Shown here: piece by piece, positions 1-6,767 of the stretch | Position numbering within the stretch: position 1 is the stretch's first letter | How the letters are laid out: the number at the start of each line of letters is the position of its first letter | DNA from: Acidobacteriota bacterium | Lineage (GTDB): Bacteria; Actinomycetota; Acidimicrobiia; Spongiisociales; UBA5794 | Reading direction: 5' to 3' | NCBI GenBank assembly: GCA_004356175.1 | Contig: SMXV01000039.1 | Span: 1 to 11,248, forward strand | Length of the DNA stretch: 11,248 nt | The notes under the pieces: generated by a model | Seen by the model: only the letters and a program-made list of their open reading frames with translations | Database searches by the model: none | Told to the model about the DNA's origin: nothing | Position numbers and translations under genes: made by a program

Positions 1-83
1 CGGCGCGCCTAATCGCTAAGCCATACACACCCACACTGTCTCACGCTCGTAGAAGAAGCCGTCAGCAGAGAGTTTTCAGTTCT

Positions 84-95
84 CAGTTCGAACTG
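84..95. repeat. 12-bp perfect palindrome CAGTTCGAACTG
   Basis: CAGTTCGAACTG at 84-95 equals its own reverse complement. It overlaps the left arm of the 71-201 inverted repeat. It could be a protein-binding site or part of a folded RNA. It lacks the 4-nt spacer of the LexA site seen before recA, so it is not called an SOS box. Confidence 0.5.
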
Positions 96-103
96 GTACA
101 GGA

Positions 104-134
104 TGTTCAGCAAGGTCAGGCTCCTTGCTGAACA
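104..134. repeat. Strong hairpin, 12-bp stem and 7-nt loop
   Basis: TGTTCAGCAAGG (104-115) pairs perfectly with CCTTGCTGAACA (123-134) across the loop TCAGGCT (116-122). It lies 66 nt beyond the stop codon of the minus-strand ligase. It could act as a transcription terminator without a U-tract, as proposed for many actinobacterial genes, or as an RNA-stabilising 3' structure. The missing T-run keeps this a candidate only. Confidence 0.5.
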
Positions 135-199
135 GAAACTGGAATTAGGAACCTCGCCGCGGACCGAATCACCTCGTCCCTCTGACTGAAGACTGAAAA

Positions 200-1819
200 C
201 TACTCCTGCTCTGTCAAGAGGTCTGCGTACTTTGCTCTGACGACTTTTTTGTCGAACTTGCCTGTTCCGGTTTTGGGAATGTCGTCAATGAATATGAAAT
301 CGTCTGGTATCCACCAGTCAGCAATTCGTGTTGAGAGGTGAGCGCGGAGGTCGTCTGCGGTGACCGACGAGCCGGATTTCGCGACGATGAAGGCAACCGG
401 GCGCTCCTGCCACTTTGGATGTGCAAGCCCGACGACGGTGGCTTCCGCCACCGCCTCATGTCCCATGATCTCGTTCTCGACATCGAGCGACGAGATCCAC
501 TCACCTCCAGACTTGATGAGGTCCTTGGCTCGATCGGTGATTCTGATGTATCCCTCCGGCGTAATCTTGCAGACATCGCCGGTACGCAACCAGCCGTCGA
601 CAAACGATTCCGATGAACGTTCGTCCTTGAGATACTCTGCTGCGATCCAGGGTCCACGGATGAGCAGCTCGCCGAAGGCTTCTCCGTCGTGGGGGAGGGG
701 TTGGAAGTTCTCGTCGACAATCTTCACCTGGAGACCGGGAATCGGCCGGCCGGCGGTCTCAAGGACGTCGAGCTGCTCTCTCCACGGAAGGTGGTGCATC
801 GAAGGTTTGAGTGTCGCAATCGACGCAATAGGGTTCGTCTCTGTCATTCCCCATCCCTGGATCACACGAACGCCAGCGTTTTTTTCGAACCAGTCGATCA
901 TTGATCGTGGAACGGCTGAGCCGCCACAGAAGAGGGCGCGCATGTGAGAGATGTCGACATCTGGGTGGGCCCGCAGGTACTCCTCGATGCCTACCCAAAC
1001 CGTCGGCACACCGCCTGAGAACGTGACGTTCTCGTTGACAAAGAGATTCACGAGGCCCTCACCAGAGAGATCGGGACCTGGATATGTGAGTTTCGCGCCG
1101 ACCGTTATAGCCATGAAGGGATATCCCCACGCAGAGGCGTGGAACATTGGAACAACCGGAAGGACATTGTCATCTGCGGACAGCGGATATGCGACAAGAT
1201 TGGAGATGGTGTGCAGATATGTCGATCGCTGCGTGTACGCAACACCTTTTGGGTTTCCCGTGGTGCCAGATGTGTAGCAGTACATCATCGGGCTTCTTTC
1301 ATCGAGTATCGGCCACTCCGTTACCGGTTCGACATCGGCGATGAGATCCTCGTACGCCAGTGCTCCGTCGATACCGCAATCCTGCGTCGTGTCGCTCATG
1401 ATGACGAAGTGTTCGACTGTGCTGAAGGTGTCGACGAGAGGCGAAATCATCGGGGCGAGGTCAGGGTCGATGAACATGACCTTGTCCTGTGCATGATTCA
1501 CGATGTAGGTCAGCTGCTCGGCGAATAGCCTGATGTTGAGGGTGTGACAGATTCGTCCGGTGTTCGCTGTTGCCCAGTAGAGCTCATGATGTCGGTGATT
1601 GTTCCACGCGAATGTGCCGATGGCGTCCCCCACTTGTGTACCGAGTTTCTGTTCGAGAGCAGCAGCAAGCTTGCGCACACGCACGTCTGTCTCGGCATAT
1701 GTCGTTCGATGGATCGAACGATCAGCTTCAACCGAAACGATCTCCTGATCCGGGTACTGCCAAACTGCGTTGTCGTACAACGTGCTCAACAGCAGCGGAA
1801 AGTCATCCTGCATATGCAT
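200..1819 (-). CDS. AMP-forming fatty acid-CoA ligase (acyl-CoA synthetase)
   Basis: This 539-residue protein of the adenylate-forming (ANL) superfamily would activate a fatty acid with ATP to acyl-AMP and then transfer it to CoA. Motifs seen: P-loop YTSGTTGNPKGV (182-193), GWGMTETNP (322-330), GWLRTGD (409-415), the hinge region DRAKDLIKSGGEW (429-441), and PKTGTGKFDKK (515-525) with the catalytic lysine near K521. Length and motifs fit the medium/long-chain ligase group (AlkK or TTHA0604 type); chain length cannot be read from the sequence. The frame stays open to 1945, but the start at 1819 is chosen because AGGAG lies 6 nt upstream; the longer version would run into the divergent pabB gene. 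It is probably transcribed alone. The family is certain, the exact substrate is not. Confidence 0.93.
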   Translation of the reverse strand: MHMQDDFPLLLSTLYDNAVWQYPDQEIVSVEADRSIHRTTYAETDVRVRKLAAALEQKLGTQVGDAIGTFAWNNHRHHELYWATANTGRICHTLNIRLFAEQLTYIVNHAQDKVMFIDPDLAPMISPLVDTFSTVEHFVIMSDTTQDCGIDGALAYEDLIADVEPVTEWPILDERSPMMYCYTSGTTGNPKGVAYTQRSTYLHTISNLVAYPLSADDNVLPVVPMFHASAWGYPFMAITVGAKLTYPGPDLSGEGLVNLFVNENVTFSGGVPTVWVGIEEYLRAHPDVDISHMRALFCGGSAVPRSMIDWFEKNAGVRVIQGWGMTETNPIASIATLKPSMHHLPWREQLDVLETAGRPIPGLQVKIVDENFQPLPHDGEAFGELLIRGPWIAAEYLKDERSSESFVDGWLRTGDVCKITPEGYIRITDRAKDLIKSGGEWISSLDVENEIMGHEAVAEATVVGLAHPKWQERPVAFIVAKSGSSVTADDLRAHLSTRIADWWIPDDFIFIDDIPKTGTGKFDKKVVRAKYADLLTEQE

Positions 1820-1825
1820 GGCCAG

Positions 1826-1830
1826 CTCCT
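1826..1830 (-). promoter_or_regulatory. Ribosome binding site of the ligase gene
   Basis: On the minus strand AGGAG (plus 1830 to 1826) lies 6 nt before the ATG at 1819. It decides the start against the 42-residue longer frame beginning at 1945. A TAAAGT hexamer (plus 1848 to 1843) upstream could be the -10 box, giving a leader of roughly 17 nt; no clear -35 is seen. Confidence 0.7.
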
Positions 1831-1897
1831 CGTGTCCTGGACACTTTAGACGCTGCTCGGGTTGGATGCTCGTGCTCCGATGAATCCATGGTTTCCA

Positions 1898-1903
1898 TAT
1901 GCT
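1898..1903 (+). promoter_or_regulatory. Candidate -10 box for leaderless pabB transcript
   Basis: TATGCT lies exactly 6 nt before the ATG at 1910, the spacing expected when transcription begins on the A of the start codon. No Shine-Dalgarno sequence precedes 1910, 1880 or 1862. No good -35 box is visible, so this rests on spacing and on similar arrangements at 3722 and 5451. Confidence 0.4.
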
Positions 1904-1909
1904 CTGTGC

Positions 1910-3685
1910 ATGTTTGGCGCACGATTCGACGACGCAATTGAGCAACGTTCGTTCGTTGCAACCGATCCTGTTACTGAGATCGTCGCGAACGACTTGTCAG
2001 AGGTGCGAGATGCCATCGAACAGGTGTCGTCCGCGGCGCGTGACGGATATTGGGTTGCCGGGTATGTTGCGTACAACGCAGCGCCCGCGTTCGATGTGTC
2101 TCTTGTCGTGGCCGACACGACGGATGCCCCACTGGTCTGGTTCGGAGTCTTCGGCGGCATTGTCGACGTTGACCCTCCACGCGTCGATGAGATGGCTTCC
2201 GGACCCCTCACAGTGTCTGGCTGGCAGCCGTCAATATCTCAGGACGAATATTTGGACGCTTTTGAGGCGGTCAGATCACATATTGAGCAGGGTGATACCT
2301 ACCAGTTGAACCTGACGTTTGCGATGAGGGCCAGTGTCTCAGGTGACATGTCTGAGATGTATGCCCGTCTTGTATCCGCTCAGCATCCCTCATACGCTGC
2401 TTACCTCTGGCACGGCGACAGACATGTTATCTCTGTGTCGCCCGAAAAATTCTTCGCCATCTCGAAGCGGCACATCACCACCAAACCGATGAAGGGAACG
2501 GCTCGCAGGGGGAGATGGGGCACAGAAGATGCGGCACTGATGGCGGCCCTTGCGTCGTCTGAGAAGGACCGCACGGAGAATGTGATGATCGTCGATCTCG
2601 TTCGAAACGACCTTGGTCAGATTTGCGAGTATGGGAGTGTCACGGTCTCCAACCTCTTCAACATTGAACAGTTCCCCACCGTGTGGCAGATGACCTCTGA
2701 TGTGTCAGGCACGCTGCGGTCTGGCATCGGACTGGACGACGTGTTTGGCGCACTCTTCCCGTGCGGCTCGGTGACTGGTGCGCCGAAGGCTCGATCGATG
2801 GAGATTATTTCGCGCATAGAGAAGGAGAATCGAGGCGTCTACTGCGGTGCGATAGGTTTCGTCCCGCCGGGTGATGGTGTTGACGGTGCGAGTTTCAACG
2901 TCGCCATTCGCACCGTGGTTGTCGATGAGGTAGAAGGCATGGCATCGTACGGTGTCGGGGGAGCGATAACGTGGAGCTCGACCGCCGCGGACGAATATGC
3001 CGAGGCGTTGACGAAGGCCCGAGTGCTTACCGAGGTTCATCGACGCATCGGATTGTTTGAATCAATCCGATGGGATGGCGAGTTCTTCATGCTCGATGCC
3101 CACATGGACCGCCTCTCTGAGTCCTCAGAGTTCCTTGGCATACCATGTGACGTTCGCGCGATCAGAGACATGTTGGCTGATGTTGCATCAACACTTAGCG
3201 AACCGACAAAGCTACGGGTTGACCTCTCAGAATCGGGGGTGGTGTCGGTGTCTCCGTCTGGCACCACCAAACGATTCAACCTCGGTCCGGTTCCCTCTGG
3301 GGACGAGATTCGCATCGTCATTGATCGTGAACCACTCGACAGTTCAGACGCGAGGTTTTTCTATAAAGGCGCAGATCGAGAACACTTCGATCTGCGAAGA
3401 AGACGAAACCCTGATGCCGACGATGTGCTGTGCGTCAACACCGATGGCAGAGTCACAGAGTCGACAGTCGCGAACGTGGTATTCCTCATCGACGGTACGT
3501 GGATCACCCCACCGGTCGCTGACGGTTTACTGCCCGGCGTGCTGCGACAGAGACTGTTGGAAGACGGCACTCTCTCCGAACGATCCGTGACCATTGCCCA
3601 GGCAGAGTCGGCTTCGGCGGTGGCGTTGATCAATTCTGTGCGCGGATGGGTACCAGCGGCAATCATCGAGTCGCCCCACAAATAG
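1910..3685 (+). CDS. pabB: Fused aminodeoxychorismate synthase I / aminodeoxychorismate lyase (PabB-PabC)
   Basis: This is a two-domain folate-pathway enzyme of 591 residues from this start. Residues about 105-375 are the chorismate-binding domain, with YQLNLTFA (131-138), PMKGT (193-197), SEKDRTENVMIVDLVRNDL (217-235), FPCGSVTGAPK (283-293) and YGVGGAITWSS (347-357). The lysine of MKGT (K195) marks aminodeoxychorismate synthase rather than anthranilate synthase, which has alanine there. Residues about 382-590 are a class IV PLP domain (PabC-like): GLFESIRWDG, HMDRL, a lysine in FYKGADR (K486, likely the PLP lysine) and VTESTVANVVF. Together they would turn chorismate plus ammonia into p-aminobenzoate; the glutaminase PabA is not in the window. 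The start is uncertain: 1862 (TTG) and 1880 (ATG) are in frame, but 1910 is where the familiar ARFDD start of such proteins begins and has a -10 box at leaderless spacing. Confidence 0.92.
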   Translation: MFGARFDDAIEQRSFVATDPVTEIVANDLSEVRDAIEQVSSAARDGYWVAGYVAYNAAPAFDVSLVVADTTDAPLVWFGVFGGIVDVDPPRVDEMASGPLTVSGWQPSISQDEYLDAFEAVRSHIEQGDTYQLNLTFAMRASVSGDMSEMYARLVSAQHPSYAAYLWHGDRHVISVSPEKFFAISKRHITTKPMKGTARRGRWGTEDAALMAALASSEKDRTENVMIVDLVRNDLGQICEYGSVTVSNLFNIEQFPTVWQMTSDVSGTLRSGIGLDDVFGALFPCGSVTGAPKARSMEIISRIEKENRGVYCGAIGFVPPGDGVDGASFNVAIRTVVVDEVEGMASYGVGGAITWSSTAADEYAEALTKARVLTEVHRRIGLFESIRWDGEFFMLDAHMDRLSESSEFLGIPCDVRAIRDMLADVASTLSEPTKLRVDLSESGVVSVSPSGTTKRFNLGPVPSGDEIRIVIDREPLDSSDARFFYKGADREHFDLRRRRNPDADDVLCVNTDGRVTESTVANVVFLIDGTWITPPVADGLLPGVLRQRLLEDGTLSERSVTIAQAESASAVALINSVRGWVPAAIIESPHK

Positions 3686-3689
3686 ATGT

Positions 3690-3709
3690 CCACTTCGCGC
3701 GCGAAGTGG
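3690..3709. promoter_or_regulatory. 20-bp perfect palindrome, operator candidate
   Basis: CCACTTCGCG (3690-3699) is followed at once by its reverse complement CGCGAAGTGG (3700-3709). It fills most of the 36-bp gap between pabB and the next gene and directly abuts the TAGCGT -10 box, so a protein bound there would cover the -35 to -10 interval. A zero-nucleotide loop and no T-run argue against an intrinsic terminator. An operator for a dimeric repressor is the best reading, but no regulator is identified. Confidence 0.6.
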
Positions 3710-3715
3710 TAGCGT
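3710..3715 (+). promoter_or_regulatory. Candidate -10 box for leaderless transcript of 3722 gene
   Basis: TAGCGT is 6 nt before the ATG at 3722, so transcription would begin on the start codon itself. No clear Shine-Dalgarno sequence lies upstream of this gene, which fits a leaderless mRNA. A -35 box is not obvious; its place would be partly inside the palindrome. Confidence 0.5.
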
Positions 3716-3721
3716 GGAACA

Positions 3722-4135
3722 ATGTCCACACCAGCCGATATCGTCAGCAAGCTCGCCGATGTCCAGAAGCGACTATTCGACCTGCCGGACGACGCATTCG
3801 AGGAGAAGTACAAACTTCTCAACGAACAGGACCAGCTCAGAGAGGTAGCATCTGGGTACGCAGGCATGGTCGACTCTGAGCGATCGGACGAAGAACTACT
3901 GCGCGAATTAGCATCAAAACGCCAGCAGATGAAGTCCATTGAGGGCAAACGAATAGACCTCGTCGTGCAGGCAGGCTCTGGTGGCGCCAGCACGGGTGAG
4001 ATGGGAAATCTCGGCGGCGTCCAGATCAACAAGGGAATCGAAGACGCTCATGGTCTGCCCGCGATAAAAGCGCGGATCGGTGTCATCAAGGGAACTCTGC
4101 GAGATCGCGGAGTCGAGTTCCCAGACGCAACCTGA
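3722..4135 (+). CDS. Small predicted helical/coiled-coil protein of unknown function
   Basis: I do not recognise this 137-residue soluble protein. Residues 1-80 are charged and helix-forming, with heptad-like spacing in KLADVQKRLFDL (10-21), KYKLLNEQDQLREV (29-42) and DEELLRELASKRQQMKSIEGKR (56-77). A glycine-rich stretch (85-99, GSGGASTGEMGNLGG) follows, then a short basic helix (112-130). There is no signal peptide, membrane segment, cysteine or obvious catalytic motif. A helical-hairpin binding protein is a reasonable inference, nothing more. It has its own probable promoter behind a palindrome and is followed after 31 bp by the PHP hydrolase on the same strand, so the two may be co-transcribed. 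Codon use looks like that of the neighbours, supporting a real gene. Confidence 0.75.
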   Translation: MSTPADIVSKLADVQKRLFDLPDDAFEEKYKLLNEQDQLREVASGYAGMVDSERSDEELLRELASKRQQMKSIEGKRIDLVVQAGSGGASTGEMGNLGGVQINKGIEDAHGLPAIKARIGVIKGTLRDRGVEFPDAT

Positions 4136-4166
4136 GACCGACCGACACCGAAGCAACCCGGCGGAC

Positions 4167-5048
4167 ATGTCTGACTATCACCTGCATCTACACAAACACG
4201 GCCCTTACGACGGAGTTGGACCGCTGCCGGGGCAGTATCCGATTGACCACATTGAAGCGTATGTCGAAGTAGCACTGTCGAGGGGTGCAGAGGAAATCGG
4301 CTTTACGGAGCATCTCTATCGATGCATCGAGTCAGCCCCGTTACTCGGGAAGTGGTGGAGGTCTGACCCCCGCAAGGATCTACGTGACTACACAAGGGCG
4401 TATGTGCGCGCAGAACGCGTCCTCTCTCTCGATCGGTACGTCCAGGCCGTCGTCGATGCAAAGGACCGCGGTCTGCCCGTTCTTCTCGGGCTCGAGGTCG
4501 ACTTCTTTCCTGAGTCGGCGCATGAGGTGGCGGAGTTTCTCAAGCCGTATCCGTTCGACTTTCTCGTAGCCTCAACACACTGGCTCGGAGCGTGGGGAGT
4601 TGACCATGCAGAACAGCGGTCGGAGTTCACCAGGCGGGGCCCAGACAAAGCTTACGAGGACTACCTTCTTGCTGAAATCGAACTGGCGGCGAGCGGACTT
4701 TTCGATGTCATCGCTCACGCGGACGTCATCAAAAGGCATGGTCTGAGATTCGACAACGAACCGAGCGACCTGTACGAGGAGTTCGCGGTCGCGGCCGCGA
4801 GAGGTGGCATGGCTGTGGAAATCTCAACAGCTGGACTTCAGCACCCTGTGAACGAGATGTACCCGGCACCTCCGCTGCTGCGGCGGTTCTTCAATCATCG
4901 AGTTCCGATCACCCTCGCATCTGATGCCCACGAACCGAGCGGTGCAGGGAGGGACCGTGACAAGGCGATCGCGTTCGCGAGAGACATTGGTTACACCCAT
5001 CGAATCAGATTCTCGAAACGGGTTGGCGAGTTGGTTGACCTCGACTGA
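4167..5048 (+). CDS. PHP-domain phosphoesterase, histidinol-phosphatase-like
   Basis: This 293-residue protein belongs to the PHP metal-dependent phosphoesterases, and its layout resembles HisJ/HisK-type histidinol-phosphatases, which remove phosphate from L-histidinol phosphate in histidine synthesis. The metal-site residues are all visible: DYHLHLH (3-9), TEH with E48 and H49, LGLEVD with E110, STH with H138, IAHAD with H184, and SDAHEP with D253 and H255. Length is close to the usual 260-290. The frame is open from a GTG at 4080, but that would overlap the previous gene by 56 bp and add residues unlike the family; ATG 4167 puts the HLHLH motif at the N-terminus as expected. A weak GGCGGA lies just upstream. 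It probably forms an operon with the small gene before it. PHP proteins also include other phosphatases, so histidinol phosphate is the likely but not proven substrate. Confidence 0.85.
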   Translation: MSDYHLHLHKHGPYDGVGPLPGQYPIDHIEAYVEVALSRGAEEIGFTEHLYRCIESAPLLGKWWRSDPRKDLRDYTRAYVRAERVLSLDRYVQAVVDAKDRGLPVLLGLEVDFFPESAHEVAEFLKPYPFDFLVASTHWLGAWGVDHAEQRSEFTRRGPDKAYEDYLLAEIELAASGLFDVIAHADVIKRHGLRFDNEPSDLYEEFAVAAARGGMAVEISTAGLQHPVNEMYPAPPLLRRFFNHRVPITLASDAHEPSGAGRDRDKAIAFARDIGYTHRIRFSKRVGELVDLD

Positions 5049-5057
5049 CCCACGCTC

Positions 5058-5405
5058 CTAGTTCGGTGACTGCAGAAAAACGAGCACCACGTTTCCATCT
5101 GCGTCCTTGACCGTCGTCGTTTCGGTGTCGACTGATGCTGAGTCGAAGGCAGTCAGCAGCGCCAGATATGTCAACTCCTGTCGCATGACGTCTGGCTCAC
5201 ACACCATGAGGATTGTTGCAACCAGAGCTTCCCGATACGCCGTCGCCGGTGAGTGTGAACGTGAGGGAAGTGCCTGCTATCGGGCACCTATGGTTCTGTC
5301 TGGCTGTGCCATCTCGATGACCTGCCAGGTGCCGCTGAAACTTGAAGAACATGCAGTCGCGAACAGAAGCATTCCGACGGTAAGCGAGCTGAGTCGTACT
5401 CCCAC
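5058..5405 (-). pseudogene. Broken META-domain (HslJ-like) lipoprotein
   Basis: Read from GTG 5405 (GGAGAA 8 nt upstream at 5419-5414), the frame gives a lipoprotein signal peptide, VGVRLSSLTVGMLLFATAC, with the lipobox cysteine codon at 5351-5349. It continues SSSFSGTWQVIEMAQPDRTIGAR and stops at TAG 5279-5277. The META core AGTSLTFTLTGDGVSGSSGC continues in a different frame (about 5277-5212). The C-terminal part, ILMVCEPDVMRQELTYLALL to VVLVFLQSPN, lies back in the first frame and ends at TAG 5060-5058. META proteins normally have about 25 residues between the GCN motif and the second cysteine; here there are about 7 codons. This fits a 1-nt loss near 5280 plus an out-of-frame internal deletion of about 60 nt near 5205. 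It is convergent with the PHP gene (9 bp apart) and divergent from rimO. Either a decayed gene or, less likely, sequencing errors. Confidence 0.72.
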
Positions 5406-5433
5406 CTGTCGCTTCTCCGATGAGTTTCGCGCA

Positions 5434-5443
5434 ATCGTACACT
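5434..5443. promoter_or_regulatory. Overlapping divergent -10 boxes for rimO and the META lipoprotein
   Basis: On the plus strand TACACT (5438-5443) is 7 nt before the rimO ATG at 5451, consistent with a leaderless rimO transcript. On the minus strand TACGAT (plus 5439 to 5434) could start a transcript near 5427 that carries the GGAGAA site of the lipoprotein remnant. The two hexamers share two base pairs, so both promoters could not be occupied at once. The call rests on spacing only; no clear -35 boxes were seen. Confidence 0.4.
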
Positions 5444-5450
5444 CACTTCC

Positions 5451-6767
5451 ATGACTGCTCCCACTGTTTGGCTGACAACACTCGGCTGTTCCAAGAACCA
5501 GGTCGACTCTGACAAGATCACTGCGGTCCTCGGCGACTCTGGGTACAGCAACGCGGTCGACCCTGAATCGGCCGATGTTGTAATGGTCAATACGTGCGCG
5601 TTCATCGAAGAGGCACGCAAAGAATCGATAGAGACAATCCTCGAACTTGCGGCCGTCAAAAGGAACGACGCAAAACTCGTGGTCATGGGATGTATGGCTC
5701 AGCGATATGAGCAGGAGCTGATTGAAACCCTCCCAGAGGTCGATGCCGTCATCGGACTCGGCAAGTACTCAGGATTTGTCGGTGAACTGGATGATCTCAC
5801 GGGCTGGCAACCGGTGAAGTTCACCGGATTCCGGCGGTCCCAGATGGACATTCTCGACGTTATCAAACGACCAACACCGTCGACACCATTTGCCTATGTG
5901 AAAGTGGCGGAGGGATGCGACAAGGCATGCGCCTTCTGCGCGATTCCGCTGATACGCGGCAAGCAACGATCGCGAGCCGGTGAAGGTATTGTTGCTGAGA
6001 TTGAGGGACTTGTTGAGGACGGAGTTCGTGAGATTGTTCTTGTTGCCCAGGACCTCGCTGCCTACGGAAGGGATAACGGCGTCGGGGCAATTGAGGGTCT
6101 CGTTGACGCATGCGCCTCGGTGGACGGTCTTGGTCGAATGCGGCTCTACTACCTGTTTCCAAGAGAGATCCGACAGGGACTCATCGATGTCATGGTTGGT
6201 CACAAGACAATTGCGGACTACTTCGATCTCTCCCTTCAACACTCGTCGAGTCGGCTCCTTCGTTCCATGCGACGGCCGGGTAGCGGTGAGAAGCATCTCG
6301 AACTGATTGGTCGCATACGGTCAGCGTCGCCCGACGCCGCGACACGGTCGAGCTTCGTCGTCGGATTTCCAGGAGAGACCGATGACGAACTTGAAGACCT
6401 CGCAGAGTTTCTCGAGTCGGCGCAGCTCGACTGGGCCGGATTCTTCCCATACTCACGCGAGGAGGGCACGCACGCAGCAACGATGCCCAATCAGATCCCT
6501 CGCGACGTAATCACCGAGCGTCTCAGATACCTCCAGGGCATACAGGACGACATCACTGCCAAGAAGAATGCTGCAACGGTTGGCAGGACGCTCTCGGTTC
6601 TTGTTGATCAGGTGGAGGAGGGCCAGGCCGTTGGCAGATCGTATAGAGAGGCGCCTGAGATAGACGGCATGATCCTTCTCGACACCGGAGAAGCGGGGCA
6701 GTGGGTGTCGGTATCGATCGAAGGTGCGTACGGGACAGACCTCACCGGCAGGGTCGTGGCTTCGTGA
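5451..6767 (+). CDS. rimO: Ribosomal protein S12 methylthiotransferase RimO
   Basis: This radical SAM enzyme adds a methylthio group to the conserved aspartate of ribosomal protein S12 in the cytoplasm. In order: an N-terminal UPF0004/MTTase domain with the three iron-sulfur cysteines C13 (TLGCSKNQVDS), C49 (VNTCAF) and C81 (MGCMAQRYE); the radical SAM domain with CDKACAFC (C156, C160, C163) and RGKQRSR; and a C-terminal TRAM domain (about 375-437). The TLGCSKN signature and GCDKAC...IPLIRG pattern separate RimO from the tRNA enzyme MiaB, which has GCQMN-type and GCNxxC signatures. Length 438 is normal. Its TGA overlaps the GTG start of cinA by 4 nt (GTGA), pointing to translational coupling. 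The start has no Shine-Dalgarno sequence but a -10 box at leaderless distance. Confidence 0.96.
   Translation: MTAPTVWLTTLGCSKNQVDSDKITAVLGDSGYSNAVDPESADVVMVNTCAFIEEARKESIETILELAAVKRNDAKLVVMGCMAQRYEQELIETLPEVDAVIGLGKYSGFVGELDDLTGWQPVKFTGFRRSQMDILDVIKRPTPSTPFAYVKVAEGCDKACAFCAIPLIRGKQRSRAGEGIVAEIEGLVEDGVREIVLVAQDLAAYGRDNGVGAIEGLVDACASVDGLGRMRLYYLFPREIRQGLIDVMVGHKTIADYFDLSLQHSSSRLLRSMRRPGSGEKHLELIGRIRSASPDAATRSSFVVGFPGETDDELEDLAEFLESAQLDWAGFFPYSREEGTHAATMPNQIPRDVITERLRYLQGIQDDITAKKNAATVGRTLSVLVDQVEEGQAVGRSYREAPEIDGMILLDTGEAGQWVSVSIEGAYGTDLTGRVVAS

Larger units (their letters stand above)
1..199. other. Non-coding region rich in inverted repeats
   Basis: No convincing gene lies here. The only open frame on the plus strand (about 3-125) has no family resemblance, and the minus-strand frames hit stops quickly. 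The stretch instead holds three symmetrical elements, listed separately: a 12-bp palindrome at 84-95, a 12-bp stem with 7-nt loop at 104-134, and an arm pair 71-86/186-201. It lies just downstream of the minus-strand ligase gene, so it may serve as that gene's 3' end or terminator region. No T-run follows the hairpin on either strand, so a classical intrinsic terminator is not shown. Confidence 0.55.
71..201. repeat. Long-range inverted repeat, arms 71-86 and 186-201
   Basis: The arm AGTTTTCAGTTCTCAG at 71-86 is the reverse complement of CTGAAGACTGAAAACT at 186-201 except at two adjacent central positions. In RNA one of those two becomes a G-U wobble. The arms enclose 99 nt containing a palindrome and a strong hairpin, and the right arm overlaps the TAG stop (200-202) of the minus-strand ligase. 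This is seen directly in the sequence; its role (folded 3' UTR, small mobile palindromic element or chance) is unknown. Confidence 0.5.

Noticed and set aside
86..93. GTTCGAAC resembling a tRNA T-loop
   Set aside because: No acceptor, D or anticodon arms can be built around it; it is the centre of a 12-bp palindrome.
613..620. GAACGTTC inside the ligase as an SOS box
   Set aside because: It lacks the 4-nt spacer of the LexA site and lies within a coding region.
1820..1945. N-terminal extension of the ligase frame up to 1945
   Set aside because: AGGAG 6 nt before 1819 marks the start; the extension runs through the divergent promoter region and the beginning of pabB and has no family resemblance.
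3686..3712. Eight-codon ORF over the palindrome, beginning ATGTCCAC like the real gene
   Set aside because: It has no ribosome binding site and lies upstream of the likely transcription start. The shared ATGTCCAC may be chance or a remnant of a duplication.
4080..4166. GTG start for the PHP protein inside the previous gene
   Set aside because: The added residues are unlike the family, and the HLHLH metal motif belongs at the N-terminus as given by ATG 4167.
5197..5442. 81-residue minus-strand reading frame as a separate gene
   Set aside because: Only its second half resembles protein (META core); the first half is an off-frame reading of the lipoprotein signal region. It is one fragment of the broken gene.
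5288..5686. 132-residue minus-strand frame overlapping rimO
   Set aside because: It lies antisense to conserved rimO codons and its C-terminal half is the third frame of the lipoprotein remnant; no family features.
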